Shown here: one piece after another, positions 25,545 to 38,215 of the stretch | How the letters are laid out: every line of letters starts with the position of its first letter | Numbering within the stretch: the stretch's first letter is position 1 | Source: Laburnicola sp. R22_1 | Taxonomy: Eukaryota; Ascomycota; Dothideomycetes; Pleosporales; Didymosphaeriaceae | Direction of reading: 5' to 3' | Length of the DNA: 64,000 bases | NCBI GenBank assembly: GCA_014281115.1 | Contig: JACONQ010000013.1 | Coordinates: 1 to 64,000, forward strand | Program-made: the position numbers and the translations under genes | Notes under the pieces: model-generated | What the model was told of the DNA's origin: nothing | Seen by the model: only the letters and a program-made list of their open reading frames with translations | The model's database searches: none

Positions 25545-25710
25545 TTTATCTACCTAAAAGTAGAATACTAAAGGCTTTGATTTTAAATAATATAAAAATA
25601 AAGTAAAGCCTCTTACTTAGTAATTAAAAAGAGTATAAAAAGATAATTATAAAAAAGCGCGTTTCAACTACTAAAAAGCTTAGTAGTCTTAGCACAAGAC
25701 TTTTATAAGC
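25545..25710 (+). repeat. MITE-like repeat A copy
   Basis: Starts GCGTTAATTTATCTACCTAA and runs through the TTACTTAGTAATTAAAAAGA block to AACTACTAAAAAGCTTAGTAG, which is one arm plus the loop of the repeat-A palindrome. Confidence 0.65.
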
Positions 25711-27310
25711 AAAACCTTTATAAAAGGCTATTTAGAATATTAAAAAAGGATAAAATAGCTTTAGTGCTACTACACTATAGTTATCTATTTTTTCTTTACT
25801 ATTCTAAGTTATAAACTACTATTTAGATTATTATAAATAATATAAGTTAATATATTAATTGGTATATACTATTTCTTATAAGTAGTAGAATAATAGTAAT
25901 ATGTACTAGATATACTATTACTTTATTACTATATTAAAGTTATCTTTAATAAAATTTCTACTATCTCTCTATGCCTACACTCTGCTATCTATCTAGGCAT
26001 TAATATTATTTTTAAAAAGTACTTACTATTACTAAAAAGTATATACTAAAGATTTACACTACTACTACTAAGGTAACACTAATACTAAAGTTCTATTTTA
26101 TCTATAAAATAATTATTTAGAAAAGACTAGTATACTTAACTATTTAAGAGGCAATTCTTATATACTAGCTAGGTTAGTAGCTTATCTAGTTCTTAAAAAC
26201 TAAGAAAACTATATTTCTACTTTAGTAAACGCAATTACTTCTTATTAACACTAGAATCTTCTAGTAGGGGATATAAGAAAATAATAAGGTCTTTATTAAT
26301 AAGCTTTAGTATAGTAAAAGTGTTATAAAGATCTATAAAATTCTTTTAGCTATTATTACTATTAAGTTAGCTTATCTAAGCGAGTACACTATATAGCAGC
26401 ACAAGTATAAATAACTAATAATAATAGTAGTAATAAGCTAGGTATACTATATACGCTATAAGTAAACCTTATATTAAGACTAAAAGCTTATAAATATTAG
26501 GGAGTATAAGTAAGTTTAAACTATTATTGCGTTATTAAAGTATTTAAGGTTAGTTTTTAATTAGAATTAAATACTATATATAGTAGTATATAATAACCTT
26601 TCTATCTTAATCTACTTTAATCTTAAACTAAAAAAAGATTAAAAAGACATTTGGTAAGCTAACTAAAGCTTTATAACTTTTTTACTAGTAAAGCTATAAT
26701 TTTAATTTTTTTAATAGATTTATAGAGAGGAGACTAGTCTTTAATTATTTAATTTACAAATACTATTTTTATTACGTAATTAGTTAGTAATTAATAAAAA
26801 ACTCTTTATTATACTAGTTATTATATATATTACGTAATATTTATATATAAAAATATAGTACTAATAATATATTATTTAAGTTTCTAAAAAGTTTTAATAA
26901 AAGTAAAGTAGTTAAAAAGTTATTAAAGTTTATACTTTTTATAATAGTGTTTATTACTAAGCCACTAATTTTCGCCTAATCTAATTCTTTTAAATAATTA
27001 TAAAACTATATTTTTTCTATTTTTAAACCTACAAATTCTAGAATTTAGGGTTAGATAAATAGTGGGGTAACAAAAAAACTAATGTTTTCTTTAACTCTTT
27101 TTAAAGCTCATAATTTTTTATTTAACTAATAATTAAAATTTTAATTTTTATATATTATAGGGAGAATATGGTAGTCTTAGGTAATCTATTAAAATTTTGC
27201 TTAGTATTCATAAACTAGGTATATAGAGGAACCTAAACATAGAGGTTTTAAAACCTCTATTTTAAATCCCCTATAACTTTTTCTTAGACATATAAAAAAA
27301 GGTAATTTTT

Positions 27311-29192
27311 ATATAACGTACTTTGCACTCGAGTTAATCATTCTATCGAGTCGATCACTTTGCCAAGACCCCACCAAGTTCTGTACTATTCACGATAGTA
27401 CAGAGTCAACACGAACTATTTTCGATAGTCTAAATAGGCCAATCTATTTAGAATCTACTTCTACAGGCTGCCTATAGGTTGTTTTGTTATGCCCGGGCTT
27501 GCCGCAGCGTCCACAGCGCTGTTAAGCAGATTCGTCTCTATTAGCGCGCACCCTCTTCTTCGCCTTTTGCCCATCACTGCGCGCTCCAAACTCCTTTAGA
27601 GTGGCCAGCCGCTGGCCCTCTTTAGCTGTAAGGACTCCTTTACGCTGTACTCGCTTTCTTTTATGCGATTTACGTCGCGTGGCGGCCTTATTAGCAGCTT
27701 GAAGTTTAGTGTTGCGTTTAGTTATTAACACTAAAGAATGCCCTATTAGCTTGGCGCCTTTGACAAGCTTTTCTACCGCCTTAACTATATAAGTTGGAGA
27801 ATTATTTATATGCCTTTAAATCCTCTGCTTAACCAGCGTCGATTGCGACCTAAGTTCTATACTATTTCGCGGAGTTTGCGACTCCTATATACTATTGCGA
27901 ATAGTACAAAGTGGAGGCGTACGCAGGCGGACGTTAAGCTGCGATATTACAACTTCTAGGTCGTGGGGCACTAGGCCAGCACCTCGAAAGCCTCCTTTAA
28001 TATTACTTTCAGTAATTAAAGCCTTAAAAGTAGCAATAAAGCAAGGTAGGAACTTGATTTTAGTGATGTGCATAATGTGGTTGCGCATTAGATTCTTGGC
28101 TTGGCGCCTATACGCCTTCTTTAACAGCACAAAATAATCTACGTTAAGTGGCTGCAAGAGGTGCGACGAATGTGGAGGCATATAGAGAGTAATAATATTA
28201 CTCTTTTTGCAGTAATCCTGGAATTTAAGCAAGTTATAACTTTCGTGACCATTAATAATAAGCAAACGTACTCTACTAGTAGTACGCCTCTTTGTATGCT
28301 TATTAAAGTGCTTTAGCTATTGCAGACTAAGCTTATTTGTTATCTAGCCGTTCTTAGAGACTGCAATAACCTAATTATAAGGTAGATCCTTCTCCTTATA
28401 CCAGGCGGAGAGGTAGTGCTTACCCCCGAAGATAATGAAGGGTGGGATCTACTACCCTATTGCGTTGATGCCTTGGATAACTGTTGTCCACTCCCTATTG
28501 CCCTACTGCACCTGCTTTGGCCGTCCTTAATGCTCAGAGCCTATAACTATCGCTCTAGTCGATATTATGCCTATTATAAAGCTAGACTCGTCAAAATTGT
28601 AGGTGTCCTTATCTAGGATACTATACTTGGCCTTTATGTTCTCTATAAGCCGGAACTAGTCTTATATTACCTTAGGATCCTCCTAGAGAGCTCTCTTGTA
28701 GTCGTACTTTCGATTGAACTTAACTTAAAGCTTTGGCTGGCGCTTAACAAAGTCATAAGGCCACCTCTGGCTAACTGGCTTATAGTGGCGTGCAGCTAGT
28801 AAAGAATCGGCCATATCTTTTATGGCATTAAGCTGGGGCGGAAATCCTCGCGCGTCTAGGTCGAGTATATGCTGCACAATCACCTGCTCCTCTCTTATAG
28901 TAAGTCTTATTTTGTTAGGTGCGCAGTCGCGTCTAAACGTCTTTCTGGCGCGTTGGTTGCTAAGTGTACTTTAAGAGACGTTATAGAGGGCTGCAGCGCA
29001 TCGCTAAGAAAGTGTCGCGTCTTATTTAATAGCCTGGATTGCAAGCTATATACGCGCTTCTTTTAACGCTAGTGGTTTGTTATGTGGTTAAGGCATCGCG
29101 TTGTACTATTGCTAATAGTACGTTTTAGTGGGGTCTTGGCAAAGTAATCGACTTAATGGAATAATTAACTCGAGTGCAAAGTACGTTATATA
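27311..29192 (-). mobile_element. Pogo/Fot1 element B1, inverted ends of about 60 bp
   Basis: TATATAACGTACTTTGCACT at 27311 and its inverse ending near 29192 open inverted repeats of about 60 bp that include ACTCGAGTTAAT and CTTTGCCAAGACCCCAC. The transposase is on the minus strand. The motif TTTGCYAAGACCCCAC also lies in the ends of the element at 57841, so both belong to one family. A TA duplication cannot be separated from the palindromic flank. Confidence 0.9.
27440..29097 (-). pseudogene. Pogo/Fot1 transposase with C-terminal zinc knuckle, inactivated
   Basis: ATG at 29097 (minus). The frame carries a helix-turn-helix region, then EEQVIVQHILDLDARGFPP, the DDE_1 core with DKDTYNFDESSF (first Asp kept), LLIINGHESYNLLKFQDY near 28265-28215 (usual DGHESH, Asp to Asn) and LLQPLNVDYF near 28150 (Asp to Asn), then ITESNIKGGFRGAGLVPHDLE. 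The 126-codon open part 27885-28265 is a surviving piece of this domain and 27522-27731 is the basic Arg/Lys-rich region. A zinc knuckle CGRCGKPGHNKTTY at about 27478-27520 has lost its fourth ligand (Cys to Tyr). Around 20 stops elsewhere. Plus-strand open frames here are shadows. Confidence 0.9.
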
Positions 29193-30595
29193 AATACTAT
29201 AATTTAGCATAGTATTATTTTAAATTGTTAGTATAGGTTATCTTTCTAAATATTGTTTTATCTAAGGTTTTTACTTTTTTCTACTAAAAGTATACTTAAA
29301 AAACTAAAAAATACTATTTTTTAAAACTATAGCTATTAAGCTATAAATTTTTATATAGTTAGGTTACTAGGTAAATAACCTTATAAAAAATTATAGACTA
29401 TAGGATTACGTAATAGAAAAGTTATAGGGCCTTAAACTAAGTTAAAAATTAAAAATTAAAAATATATTAAAAATACATGTAATATTATACTTTTTAAACT
29501 TTAAAATTATAAACTTTAAAATTAAGATTCCGCTTCTAGCTATAAGATAATACTATCTAAAATTAATTAGATTGTTATATTATAATACTATAGCTAAAAA
29601 TAAGAAAAGTAAATAATCTAAAATAAAAAATAGTTTTAGAAAATAACCTATACTTAAAATTTGTATATATATAGGTTTTTATATATCTAAACTATACTAC
29701 ACTATAAAAAAATTTAATATTATAATAAAAAAGTTATTTATATTTCTAAAGAGATCTTAAAAATTCTCTATATTTAAGGCTAAAAAATCTTTTAACGCTA
29801 ATTAGTTACTATTACGTAAGTATACTTTATTAAAGTTACTAACTTTCTCTATTATATATAAAAATCCTATAATTTTTTATTACTAAATAGATAAGTTATT
29901 ATATTTTAAAAAAGATATAAAAAGATTATTCTTTTTTTTATTATCCTACTAAAAGTTCTATATAATACTCTAGTAATTAATACTATTATATTAACTAGCA
30001 ATTACAATCTAGTAAAAGACTTTAACTTTATACTTAAAAAAATATTTTAAGCTTACTAAGCAGATTACTAAGCAGATTACTAAGCTTTTTATTAAATTTT
30101 AGCTAATTAAAGAGCTTTATTTGCTAATTAATTAGCATTTTATAAGTAATATAGGCACTTAGAGTATCCTAGCTACTCTAACTACTCTAGGTGCACTAGT
30201 AGCATAGGTGCGCATCCTTATACAATCTTATATATATGCACACTAAGAAAAAAGTAGTATTACTAGTGCGCTCTAAGTATATTTAGTGCGTAGATATGTG
30301 CAGCCTTATATAGGGCCGCTTAGGTGCCCTAAGTGCTTATACGCGCACAAAAATTTTCCTAATAAACGCAATAATTGTAAAGGGCCGATTACATAGCGAC
30401 CTTAATTCCTCCTATTAATAAAACTATTACAGCTCTATTAACGTACTACAGTAGTATATGCTAGACTAATCGTAGAGGAAGCCTAAATAATTAATATAAT
30501 TATTAACTTTAAACTATGCACTGTGTAAAACTTAACAAAGTACTTAATGGGTCTGCATTGAAGGCCTAAGAAAGTCACACCACGCCCATCATATC
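29193..30595. other. AT-rich stretch, no gene seen
   Basis: Dense stops. A small tandem of ATTACTAAGCAG lies near 30057-30085. The composition changes to normal GC content at about 30540, just downstream of the methyltransferase stop codon. Confidence 0.5.
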
Positions 30596-32185
30596 TCAAC
30601 GAAAGGCAGCCCAACCCCTCCCGTATACGTAGCTTGGCACATCCGATCCTAAATCCCTGATAGTAACCTCAAGAAGACTCTCCGCATCCGTCTCCAGCGT
30701 CCAAATCTTATCAATCTTCAAGCCGACCGACTCAATGAGGTCGTACCGCTGGCGCTCAGTGCGCTCAACGGCGGCATTGACGGACATGACCATGAAGTCC
30801 GAATGTGTGGCAAAGGTGCACGCGCCCTTGAGGGGAATGTTGAATTCGTTGATCAAGATCTTGGAGTACCCTGGCTTCATGGCGTCGCGTATGTGTCCCA
30901 AGATGACGCGGCAGCGGTCGTCCTCCCAGTCGTGGAGGATGCTGCGGAAGTAGTACGCTCGGGCTCCTGCTCGCGTTAACGGACGTTCTCTATGTTTGGT
31001 GCTAAGATAGTAAGGGTGGGGCCTCTACTCACCCTTGATGGGCTGGGGTGTGAAGAAGTCGTGAGCAATAGCCTCCATTCCATTCTCAGGGACCACACGA
31101 TCAATGGTCGCCTTGAGATCCTGCACGATCAACCGTCCGGGGATATTCGGATACCGCTTCTTCACAGCCTGAATCTCGTGGCCAACACTGCCGCCCACGT
31201 CAACAAGAAGGACTGCATCCGGGTCACTGGTGTCGAAACCGGGAACCAGCTCCTGCTCAATGGGGTAGAAGTCCAGCCATTGCGGATGTCCAACGCGCTG
31301 GGTCGTCATGAATTGGTGGAACGAGTGCAGCAGCTCGGGCTGCTTGCCGAGCCAGTCGAAAAACGCCTCGCCGTTGAACTGCTTGTTGAAGGGCATCTCG
31401 TTTGGATCCGTCGGGTTCTGATAGCCCGTCTCCTTGAGGAATTTAGGGAACGTCATCCAGCCCGCGTGGATCACGTTGTGGCTAGTCAGTGCATCGAGGT
31501 CAGCTTGCACGGCTTTGTATGGGATAAGATACCTGATGCCTTTCACTCGCATATGCGGAGACGATCATGAACACATCGCCCGCCGAGAAGCCGCCCGCTA
31601 TAACAAAGGGAAGGCGGTTTACTACTTACAAATGATCAATACCAGATTGGCCCTTAACTGTCGCAAAGGCACGCGTGACCTTGTTTGGAGCATATACCTC
31701 AATACCCGCCTCGTCCACACCGCCAATGGACGTCAGTCCTCGCATGATGCGGGCCAGGAGAACTTCGTCCGCGCCCGTTGAAGAAGCCAGTTCGTGCAGG
31801 GTCCCGGTCTTCCAGCACTCGTCAGTCTCTGGAACAAGCCCAGGTCCGCACCAATCTTGAACAACAAGACATCGATTGTCTATGGATGGATAGTCGTTAG
31901 CCATGGTTGAGCCGAGATGTACCAAATCGTGCGTGGAAGTGCTTGGGAACCGGCGCTCGATTGACCTACCCCATAGAGATAGCCCTCCATGATTTGACCC
32001 TCATTTTGCAGCGTGTTGGTCAGTCTCTGCGACGCATCGAGGAGTTCCCTACGCGACTGGCGCGCCTCAGGGCTATTTTCATCGGTAGCCGCGCGCTTGG
32101 TGAGCTGCTGGCTAATCTCTGAGACCTGGCGCACATAATGTGGTATCTGAGCATCTATGCTGGCAACCTGGGAATGTAATAACAC
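30596..32185 (-). pseudogene. Fungal O-methyltransferase (class I, plant-type), one frameshift
   Basis: Four exons on the minus strand: 32185-31970, 31879-31630, 31532-31033, 30966-30596, separated by GT-AG introns of 90, 97 and 66 bp whose phases agree only if exon 2 has lost one base. The model gives about 445 residues, normal for fungal SAM-dependent O-methyltransferases of secondary metabolism. Seen: dimerisation helix and TIDVLLFKIGADLGLFQRLTS in exon 2, SAM-binding LLVDVGGSVGHEI in exon 3, then VPENGMEAIAHDFFTPQPIKG, and in exon 4 AYYFRSILHDWEDD (catalytic His) and GRGWAAFR at the end. The frameshift lies near 31808 between GRP and TLHELA (one base missing in CCGGGACC). It may be decay or a nanopore consensus error. 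The neighbour upstream on the same strand is a GMC oxidoreductase. The substrate is unknown. Confidence 0.85.
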
Positions 32186-33847
32186 GTGGCGTAAGGTTCA
32201 ATCTCTGCGGGAGCTGTCGCTTCTCGGTATCAAGATTTTGCTTGAAGAGGCAAGCTATGCCTGAGCTTCAATGTTTTATAAAAGCGCTTTTGCGCCATAG
32301 GCTCGGCCAATTGGCCGTGAATGATAACCCCCAAGAAGAGAAGCAATGCGTTGCTGACAACGCGCGGTTCCCCCGTTCATGTTGCTCCTCTCGGCCGGTT
32401 TTGAGACGAAAGTGTCCGAGCACTTGAGCGCAGCGGGAAACCCACCGACAGTCAGCGCCAGGCCTGGCCCTCTCGGGAGAGAATTTTGGACTTATTTTGT
32501 ATCTAAAACAATTTTTTGTTCCCTCGATTGGACGATGTAAGCTTACATTAGCACTCTCTCCTCCTCAGATTCACCATCTCGCCGAACTTTGCATCCGTAG
32601 CGGTTTCCGCCACCATGCTGTCGACGTTCTAGCTGCTACTCGATGAATTGGCTTAGACGCTGAGATGAAAACCGCGCAGATTGTTTCCAATAGGCCCCTT
32701 TTGTAGAGGAAGACCAGGTAGGTAACCCCTTACATAGTGCGTACCGCTTGGTTCCAACCAAGGCAACCAATGGCCATGACTATACCATAACACATATTCC
32801 ACTCCAGTCTTGCATGCCAGCATTAAAACATAGAAATGACGAAATCGTGTCTCTTTTCCTTAAAAGGCTTGGCAACGCCTACAAACACTTGTGTTATGAT
32901 CCCACGCTGGGCACATGTCCGAAACTTAGGAATTTCTATTGCGCGGTTAGGTTGTGTATCGTCTTGCCTCTTGGTGCTGCCATAGCTAGTGACTGTAATG
33001 TTGGTCTTGGAGTGTTTCTAATTTGTTATTGTGGTCAGTTCGCGGCTCTTGTGTGAAAACAGGTGCTTGGCTTGTGCCGTCCAAAAATTTGACCTGACAG
33101 GACGATTACCTATCTAGGTAGGTGTCTTATAACGCTTGCACCTGTCAGCATACTTCTGGGTCGACAAATCTAAAGTGGTCCGGACTGGATTGGTACTCTG
33201 TGCCGAGTTAGAGCTCCAGGCAGTAGAGATCAGAGAGAGCAGCCAGAGCTCATCGAATCAGCCATAGAGGACGTAAAGAGAGTGGTCTGGCTAAGTGTAG
33301 ATTGTGTCTGTCTAGGAAGAGGGGAGAAGCAAAAGAATGCTCTGTCAGAACCGTAGATATATACGTCTTCTAATCATCGATTAACGGGTCCCTATGGACT
33401 CTTGGTGCTCCAACACTGCCACACACTCCGCTCGTTCCGATTCGGAGCTTCTGGGATTTGAGTCGTTTCCTTAGACGATAGGGGAGGATTCTATTATATT
33501 TGTCGCAACGTCAAGGAAATGGCGATCAATCTTAGCTGTGTTCCTACAGTAAGCTACCACTTGTTTCCCTCCCTTTTCGATCTTCATAGCAATAATTACA
33601 ATGTGCCACGCCGCATGGAAGGAACTAGGTAGCTTATCGGAGTCTGCTTTCACCGTGTGACCATTTTGGGTAGAAGAAAAAGAAAAAGAGCCGTATTCTG
33701 CTGTGCATCTCTTAGATATAACGAGCGTTAAAAGTGCCGTGGAACAGGGTCTGAATTGCCTCTAGTGTGCACTATGGCAGACTAAGTAGTCAAGTACCCA
33801 TTTGATTTGATCATATCAGCAGCCTAGATCCGTAGCAACTCAGTCAT
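32186..33847. other. GC-normal intergenic region, no recognised gene
   Basis: Lies between the methyltransferase start and the GMC 3' end and should include the methyltransferase promoter. An open frame on the plus strand (32748-33056, 102 codons) and one on the minus strand (33471-33653) show no family signature and are probably chance. A short palindrome CCTATCTAGGTAGG sits at about 33109-33122. Composition is not RIP-like, so this is former single-copy DNA. Confidence 0.5.
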
Positions 33848-34107
33848 CTAAAGCCGTCCACCATGCAAGGTTGCTGAAAGGATCTCACTGACCTTTTCGG
33901 CAATCGCGTATACCGGCTGGCATAGGTTCGCGCCAGGCAGAGTCGGCATGATACTCGCATCGACAACGCGCAGTCCCTCGATGCCGTAGACCTCGAGCGC
34001 CTGGTCGACGACGCCGCCCAGCTCCAGCGGCATCATGGCTGCCGTGCCCCCGGCATGCCAGTCGCTCGGGGTGACCCCACGTGGGAGCCAGGCATCCAGC
34101 TCCGTAT
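33848..34107 (-). pseudogene. GMC oxidoreductase, 3' fragment (C-terminal catalytic end)
   Basis: The minus frame from 34107 to the TAG at 33848 reads the C-terminal end of a glucose-methanol-choline oxidoreductase: TELDAWLPRGVTPSDWHAGG with the catalytic His, TAAMMPLELGGVVDQALEVYG, GLRVVDASIMPTLPGANLC and PVYAIAEKVSEILSA. These are FAD-dependent alcohol or sugar oxidases/dehydrogenases, often tailoring enzymes in fungal clusters. The rest of the same gene is at 40654-42406; the two parts are separated by the 34108-40653 insertion. The reading frame is continuous across the break when one AT dinucleotide is counted once. An upstream ATG (34165) lies in the inserted DNA and is not the gene's start. 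Confidence 0.88.
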
Positions 34108-34140
34108 CTGCTATGTTCGAAAATCGGGGGATTTCTTGGC
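34108..34140 (+). repeat. Left inverted end of the GMC-splitting insertion
   Basis: 33 bases beginning CTGCTATGTTCGAAAATCGG and ending TTTCTTGGC; identical to the inverse of 40621-40653. Confidence 0.95.
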
Positions 34141-34439
34141 GGACCGCATAAATTTTTCCCCACACCTAATTTGTGTAAGACTTATAAATTTAGCTAGTTT
34201 TTTAGCGAAGGATCCTAATTACGCGCATATAGTAAGTTAACACTTATAAGACTATTTAGCCTGGTTATATAGTATATACTAATATTTTTTTATTGTTGCA
34301 GCTATTATAGATAGTTAATTTTAACGCAGATTTAACACTAGAACCCCACATATATACTTATATAAATATAGCTCTTATACTATCTCTCTAGATAGCTTAT
34401 AAGTTATAGGTATAGTAAAAAAACTAATTGCTAGCTATT

Positions 34440-35700
34440 ATATTAATACTAAAGTTTTAGCTATTATAGAGATAGCTATAGCCAAGCCTAAAAAGCTAGC
34501 AAAATTAGCCTATAAGTTATCTAAGTTAAAGGTGTTAAACACGTTAAAAGTAACAACTCTAGTACTAATACTAATGCCTTTAATAGCGCCTTTAACACCA
34601 CCTAAAGTGCTATTACTAGACTAAGCTATTATTATCCTATTATCTCCTCCGCCTATATAAGGTTATTCTATACTATTATTATTATCACCACTAACTAAGC
34701 TAGAGTATGCTATATACTTTAACTATATCCTATATATTAATAAGCTTATTAAAGTTAAGAACTTTAACTTTAGTACCAATTGCAATTTTCTTATAAGCAA
34801 GCTAGAGGATAAGCTAAAAGTCCTAATTATAGACACTAGATCTAAAGTTAAGAGTAAAGACTACTACCTTTTAATAATAAGTGTTGCCTTTAAGGTTATA
34901 ATAAAGAGAATATAGAAATATAAAACTTTTATAGAATTAAGCCTAAAGTTAGGCGCTATATTAATAGAGTTTATAAATTAGTAAGTCCTACTATTTAAGA
35001 AAGTTAATAGCGTCTAATTTAAAGTAGAAATAAAGATTAAAGTCTAGGATTAATTAAAGGCCTTTCCTTGCAATTACGCTATTAATAAGCTATTATTAGA
35101 TATACTAGAAAAGCCTACTACTATCTATACTATAGTAAGTAGTAGTAGGAGTTATACTTTATATATAGTAATAGAGTAGAGATAGTAGAAGTAAGTAGAG
35201 ACTTAACTAAATACTGCTAAATTTATTAGTTATCTCTATAAGTGTTAAATCTACTATAAGAATCTCTATAATAACTATACCCTTTAATACTAGATAAACC
35301 TACTAAGTTATAAGCACTTTAAAATCTACGCTACTAATAGTAAGACTTAGGCAAAGCGTTAGTTAAAAGGATAACTAGGCGTCTATATTAAGACTTTATT
35401 ATAGCAGCTTATTAACTATTATTATACTAACTATAGTAATAAGTTATATATTAATAGGCACACCTATAAAGGTAAGGATAAGAAAAAGCGCAGAGGTAGT
35501 AGTAGTAATAACTCTAATAAGTTATTTTCTAATATAGTAAAAATAAAGTGTATAAAGTAGGAGATAGCTAGGCGTAAAATAGAGTGTTAGATTAGTTGTT
35601 TAAAGGAGAAGGAAGAGAAGCGTAAGAAGCAAAGGAAGCAGCTTAGACTAGAAAAGAAGTACTAGTAATATTACCTAAATCTTTAGCGTTAATAGTAGGG
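34440..35700 (+). pseudogene. RIP-degraded coding remnant of unknown family inside the insertion
   Basis: From about 34440 to 35000 one plus frame stays nearly free of indels and reads text such as NFNFSTNCNFLISKLEDKLK, with only RIP-type stops. Further on (35460-35650) it is Lys/Arg/Glu-rich and could be a coiled coil or basic tail. I do not recognise the family. Its position in the left half of the insertion suggests it is a passenger or accessory gene of that element, or part of another nested transposon. Confidence 0.4.
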
Positions 35701-36073
35701 CTAGCCTTATAGTCTATTACTATTAGTCCCTTCTATTATATCTTTTACATCTATTAATTATATTAAGGCTCTTATGCCTACTTCTTAAGCTATTTCTTCT
35801 TTTAATATACTCTTATTAAGTCTTATACGCTTAGGTAGAAATAATAAAAACTCTATAAAGGAATTCTTTTAGTAGCTTATTAATATGTAGGCTCTAAACA
35901 AATAGTATAACTATATATAGGCTATAGAGGTTAAATAATAGTAGATAATTAATAATCTCTACTACATATTAAATCCTAGGAGCAACCTATATAATACTAC
36001 TATATAGTTTAGATTAAAGAATAGGGTTGTTTACCACTTTATAAAGAATATATATATGTTTAAGCCTTTATAT

Positions 36074-37928
36074 TAACGTGTTTATAAGCGTGCCGTTAGT
36101 ATAAGCGAGCCGTTAACCCTACCAACTTTCTACACTTAAAAAGCCACGTAGTTTAATAACACATTAAAATTCTATTAATATAATAGCTTTCCTAAATTAA
36201 GTAGTATCTATAGAAGCCTTCTTGCACGTACGTAAGTTGTGCCCAGGCTCCCTACAGCGCGTGCAGCGCGCTGAAGCCTACTAGCTCGCACCTGACCGCG
36301 CCTGGCTATACCGCGTTTCTCCCTCTAGTTGCTGCTCAACAGCCTTCTAAGTAATAATATCCTCTCCCTTTGCCTTTAATAGAGTGCCTTGCTTCTAGAT
36401 CTACTTCTTTTTACGCTGTTTACGCGTTGTAGCTGCCTTATTTGCCTTTTATAGACTAGCTATCTTATCGCGCATAATTACTATTAAATGCGCTATTCTC
36501 TTAGCCCCTCTTATAAGCTAATTAAGCGACTGGATAACTAATATAGGAGAGAATCCTTAATACCTTTAGATCCGCTTATAAACTAGAGTTGACTAAGTGC
36601 CTAGCTCGCGCGCGTTGCTTAGTGTTGCAGACTCCTATAGGGTCTCTAGTAGGGCTGCTGGCGACAGCGTACGAAGCTTCACATTAAGCTTTAATATCAC
36701 CGCCTCTAGATTATGTGGGACTAGCCTAGCGCCTTAAAAGCTTACGCAGATATTCTCCTTTATAATTAACTAGTTGTAGGCGGCGCGGAAGGCTAGTAGG
36801 AACTTAAGCTTAGTGATATGGTTAATGTGGTCGCGTATTAGGCCCTCGACCTGGCGCCCATATGCCCGCTTTAACAGCGAGAAACAGCCAACATTAAGTG
36901 GTTGCAGAAGGTGTGACAAATATAGTGGCATACAAAGAGTGTAGATCTTATTCTTCTTATAGATCTCCTAGAATTTGAGCGAGTTGTAACTCTTATGGCC
37001 ATTAAGTATTAGTAGCTAACGCGCGCCCACTCTACGCTCTACTGTATGCTTAATAAAATGCCGTAGCCAGGCAACACTAAGCTTGTTTGTAGTCCAGCTA
37101 TTGTCGCTAAGACTAATAGCCCAGTCACCTGGTATATTGTCGCCCTCGTACCAGGCAGAGAGGTGGTACTGGCCAGCGAAGATGATAAAGGGCGGGATTG
37201 CCCACCCAGCAGCGTTGATTCCGTGGATCGCCGTCACCCACTCACGATTGCCTGGCTGGATCGCTTTTGGCCGGCCATGCCTCTCTAAGCTAGTAATGAC
37301 TAGCTGGGAGGATATTTTACCTATTAGAAAGCCAGTCTTGTCGAAGTTGAAGGTATCCTTGTCGCAGATACCGTAGGTGGCCTTTGTACGTGCTACTAGC
37401 TTAAACCAGGCCTATATAACTGTCGGGTCCTCGCAGAGGGCTCGCTGTCGATTGTAGGGTCGATTAAATCGCGTTGTGAGGCTGTCTGTTCGCTTAACAA
37501 AGTTCCTAGGCCACTGCTAGCTAACGTGGCCTACGCTGCGCTTAGTGAGCAGCTTATTCGCCATATCTTGTATAGCACCTAGAGTGGGCGCAAAGCCTTG
37601 CGAATCTAGGTTAAGTATTTGCTTAACAATCACCTCCTCTTCTAGCTTGGTAAGCTTCTTTAATTTGGGCTAGTAATCGCGTCGCGCAGCAATTCCGGCG
37701 CGTCGGTCGCGCAGCGTTGATTGAGGGACGTTAAACGTTAAGGCAGCGCGATTTTCGCTCTAAATCTGATTTTTATTAATAGCTAAGATAGTAAGGAAGA
37801 TATTTCCTTCGTTATAGGGCAATTGAGTTGTAGTTAGTTAAGGCATTGTAGTTTGCTTATCGCGCGTTACGAAAAGTTGGTGGGGTTAACAGCTCGTTTG
37901 TACTAACGGCACGCTTATAAACACGTTA
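36074..37928 (-). mobile_element. Pogo/Fot1 element C1 nested in the insertion, inverted ends of about 58 bp
   Basis: TAACGTGTTTATAAGCGTGC at 36074 and its inverse ending at 37928 form inverted repeats of about 58 bp that continue through GTTAACCCYACCAACTTT with a few transitions. The flanks are TA-rich. The transposase is on the minus strand. The length of 1855 bp is typical of Fot1. Confidence 0.92.
36221..37846 (-). pseudogene. Pogo/Fot1 transposase with intact zinc knuckle, few stops
   Basis: ATG at 37846 (minus). The frame reads a psq-like N-terminus (NVPQSTLRDRRAG), a CENP-B-type DNA-binding region (LEEEVIVKQILNLDSQGFAP), then the DDE_1 core: DKDTFNFDKTGFLIGKIS near 37360-37310, TAIHGINAAGWAIPPFIIFA at 37237-37178, LLILNGHKSYNSLKF near 37010-36970 (Asp to Asn), LLQPLNVGCFSLL near 36905-36870 (Asp to Asn). 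Near the end CTRCREPGHNLRTC (36227-36271) is a complete CCHC knuckle. An open stretch of 73 codons (37016-37237) survives. A frame change occurs near 36740 after ICVSFKA. Less mutated than most copies in the window, so a later arrival. Confidence 0.9.
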
Positions 37929-38130
37929 TATAGTATTAAGTCTCTAGAATATATTGCGCGGTAGCGGTGGCAATATTTTAAATAATAGAGTAATACTTAG
38001 TTAATATTTATTTCTATAGTTTATAACGTTATTTATATAGAGATATTTATAAAAGTCTATTATAGTTATATAGTAGTAATAAGAACTATATTTATTATAA
38101 CCTTATTATATATAAGTCTATATTCTACTG

Positions 38131-38187
38131 TAAATTACTATAAATTACTATAAATTACTATAAATTACTATAAATTACTATAAATTT
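38131..38187 (+). repeat. Five tandem copies of TAAATTACTA
   Basis: Exact 10 bp units at 38131-38180 followed by a partial unit. Confidence 0.9.
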
Positions 38188-38215
38188 AAAAAAATTAAGA
38201 ATTATAGTAACTCTA

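Larger units (their letters stand above)
23906..27310. other. AT-rich stretch, no gene seen
   Basis: Stops in all frames. Holds repeat D (25170-25365) and a repeat-A copy (25545-25710). Nothing else is recognisable. Confidence 0.5.

Noticed and set aside
32748..33056. 102-codon plus-strand frame between methyltransferase and GMC gene
   Set aside because: No domain, no family resemblance, no intron or promoter signal; kept only as part of the intergenic entry.
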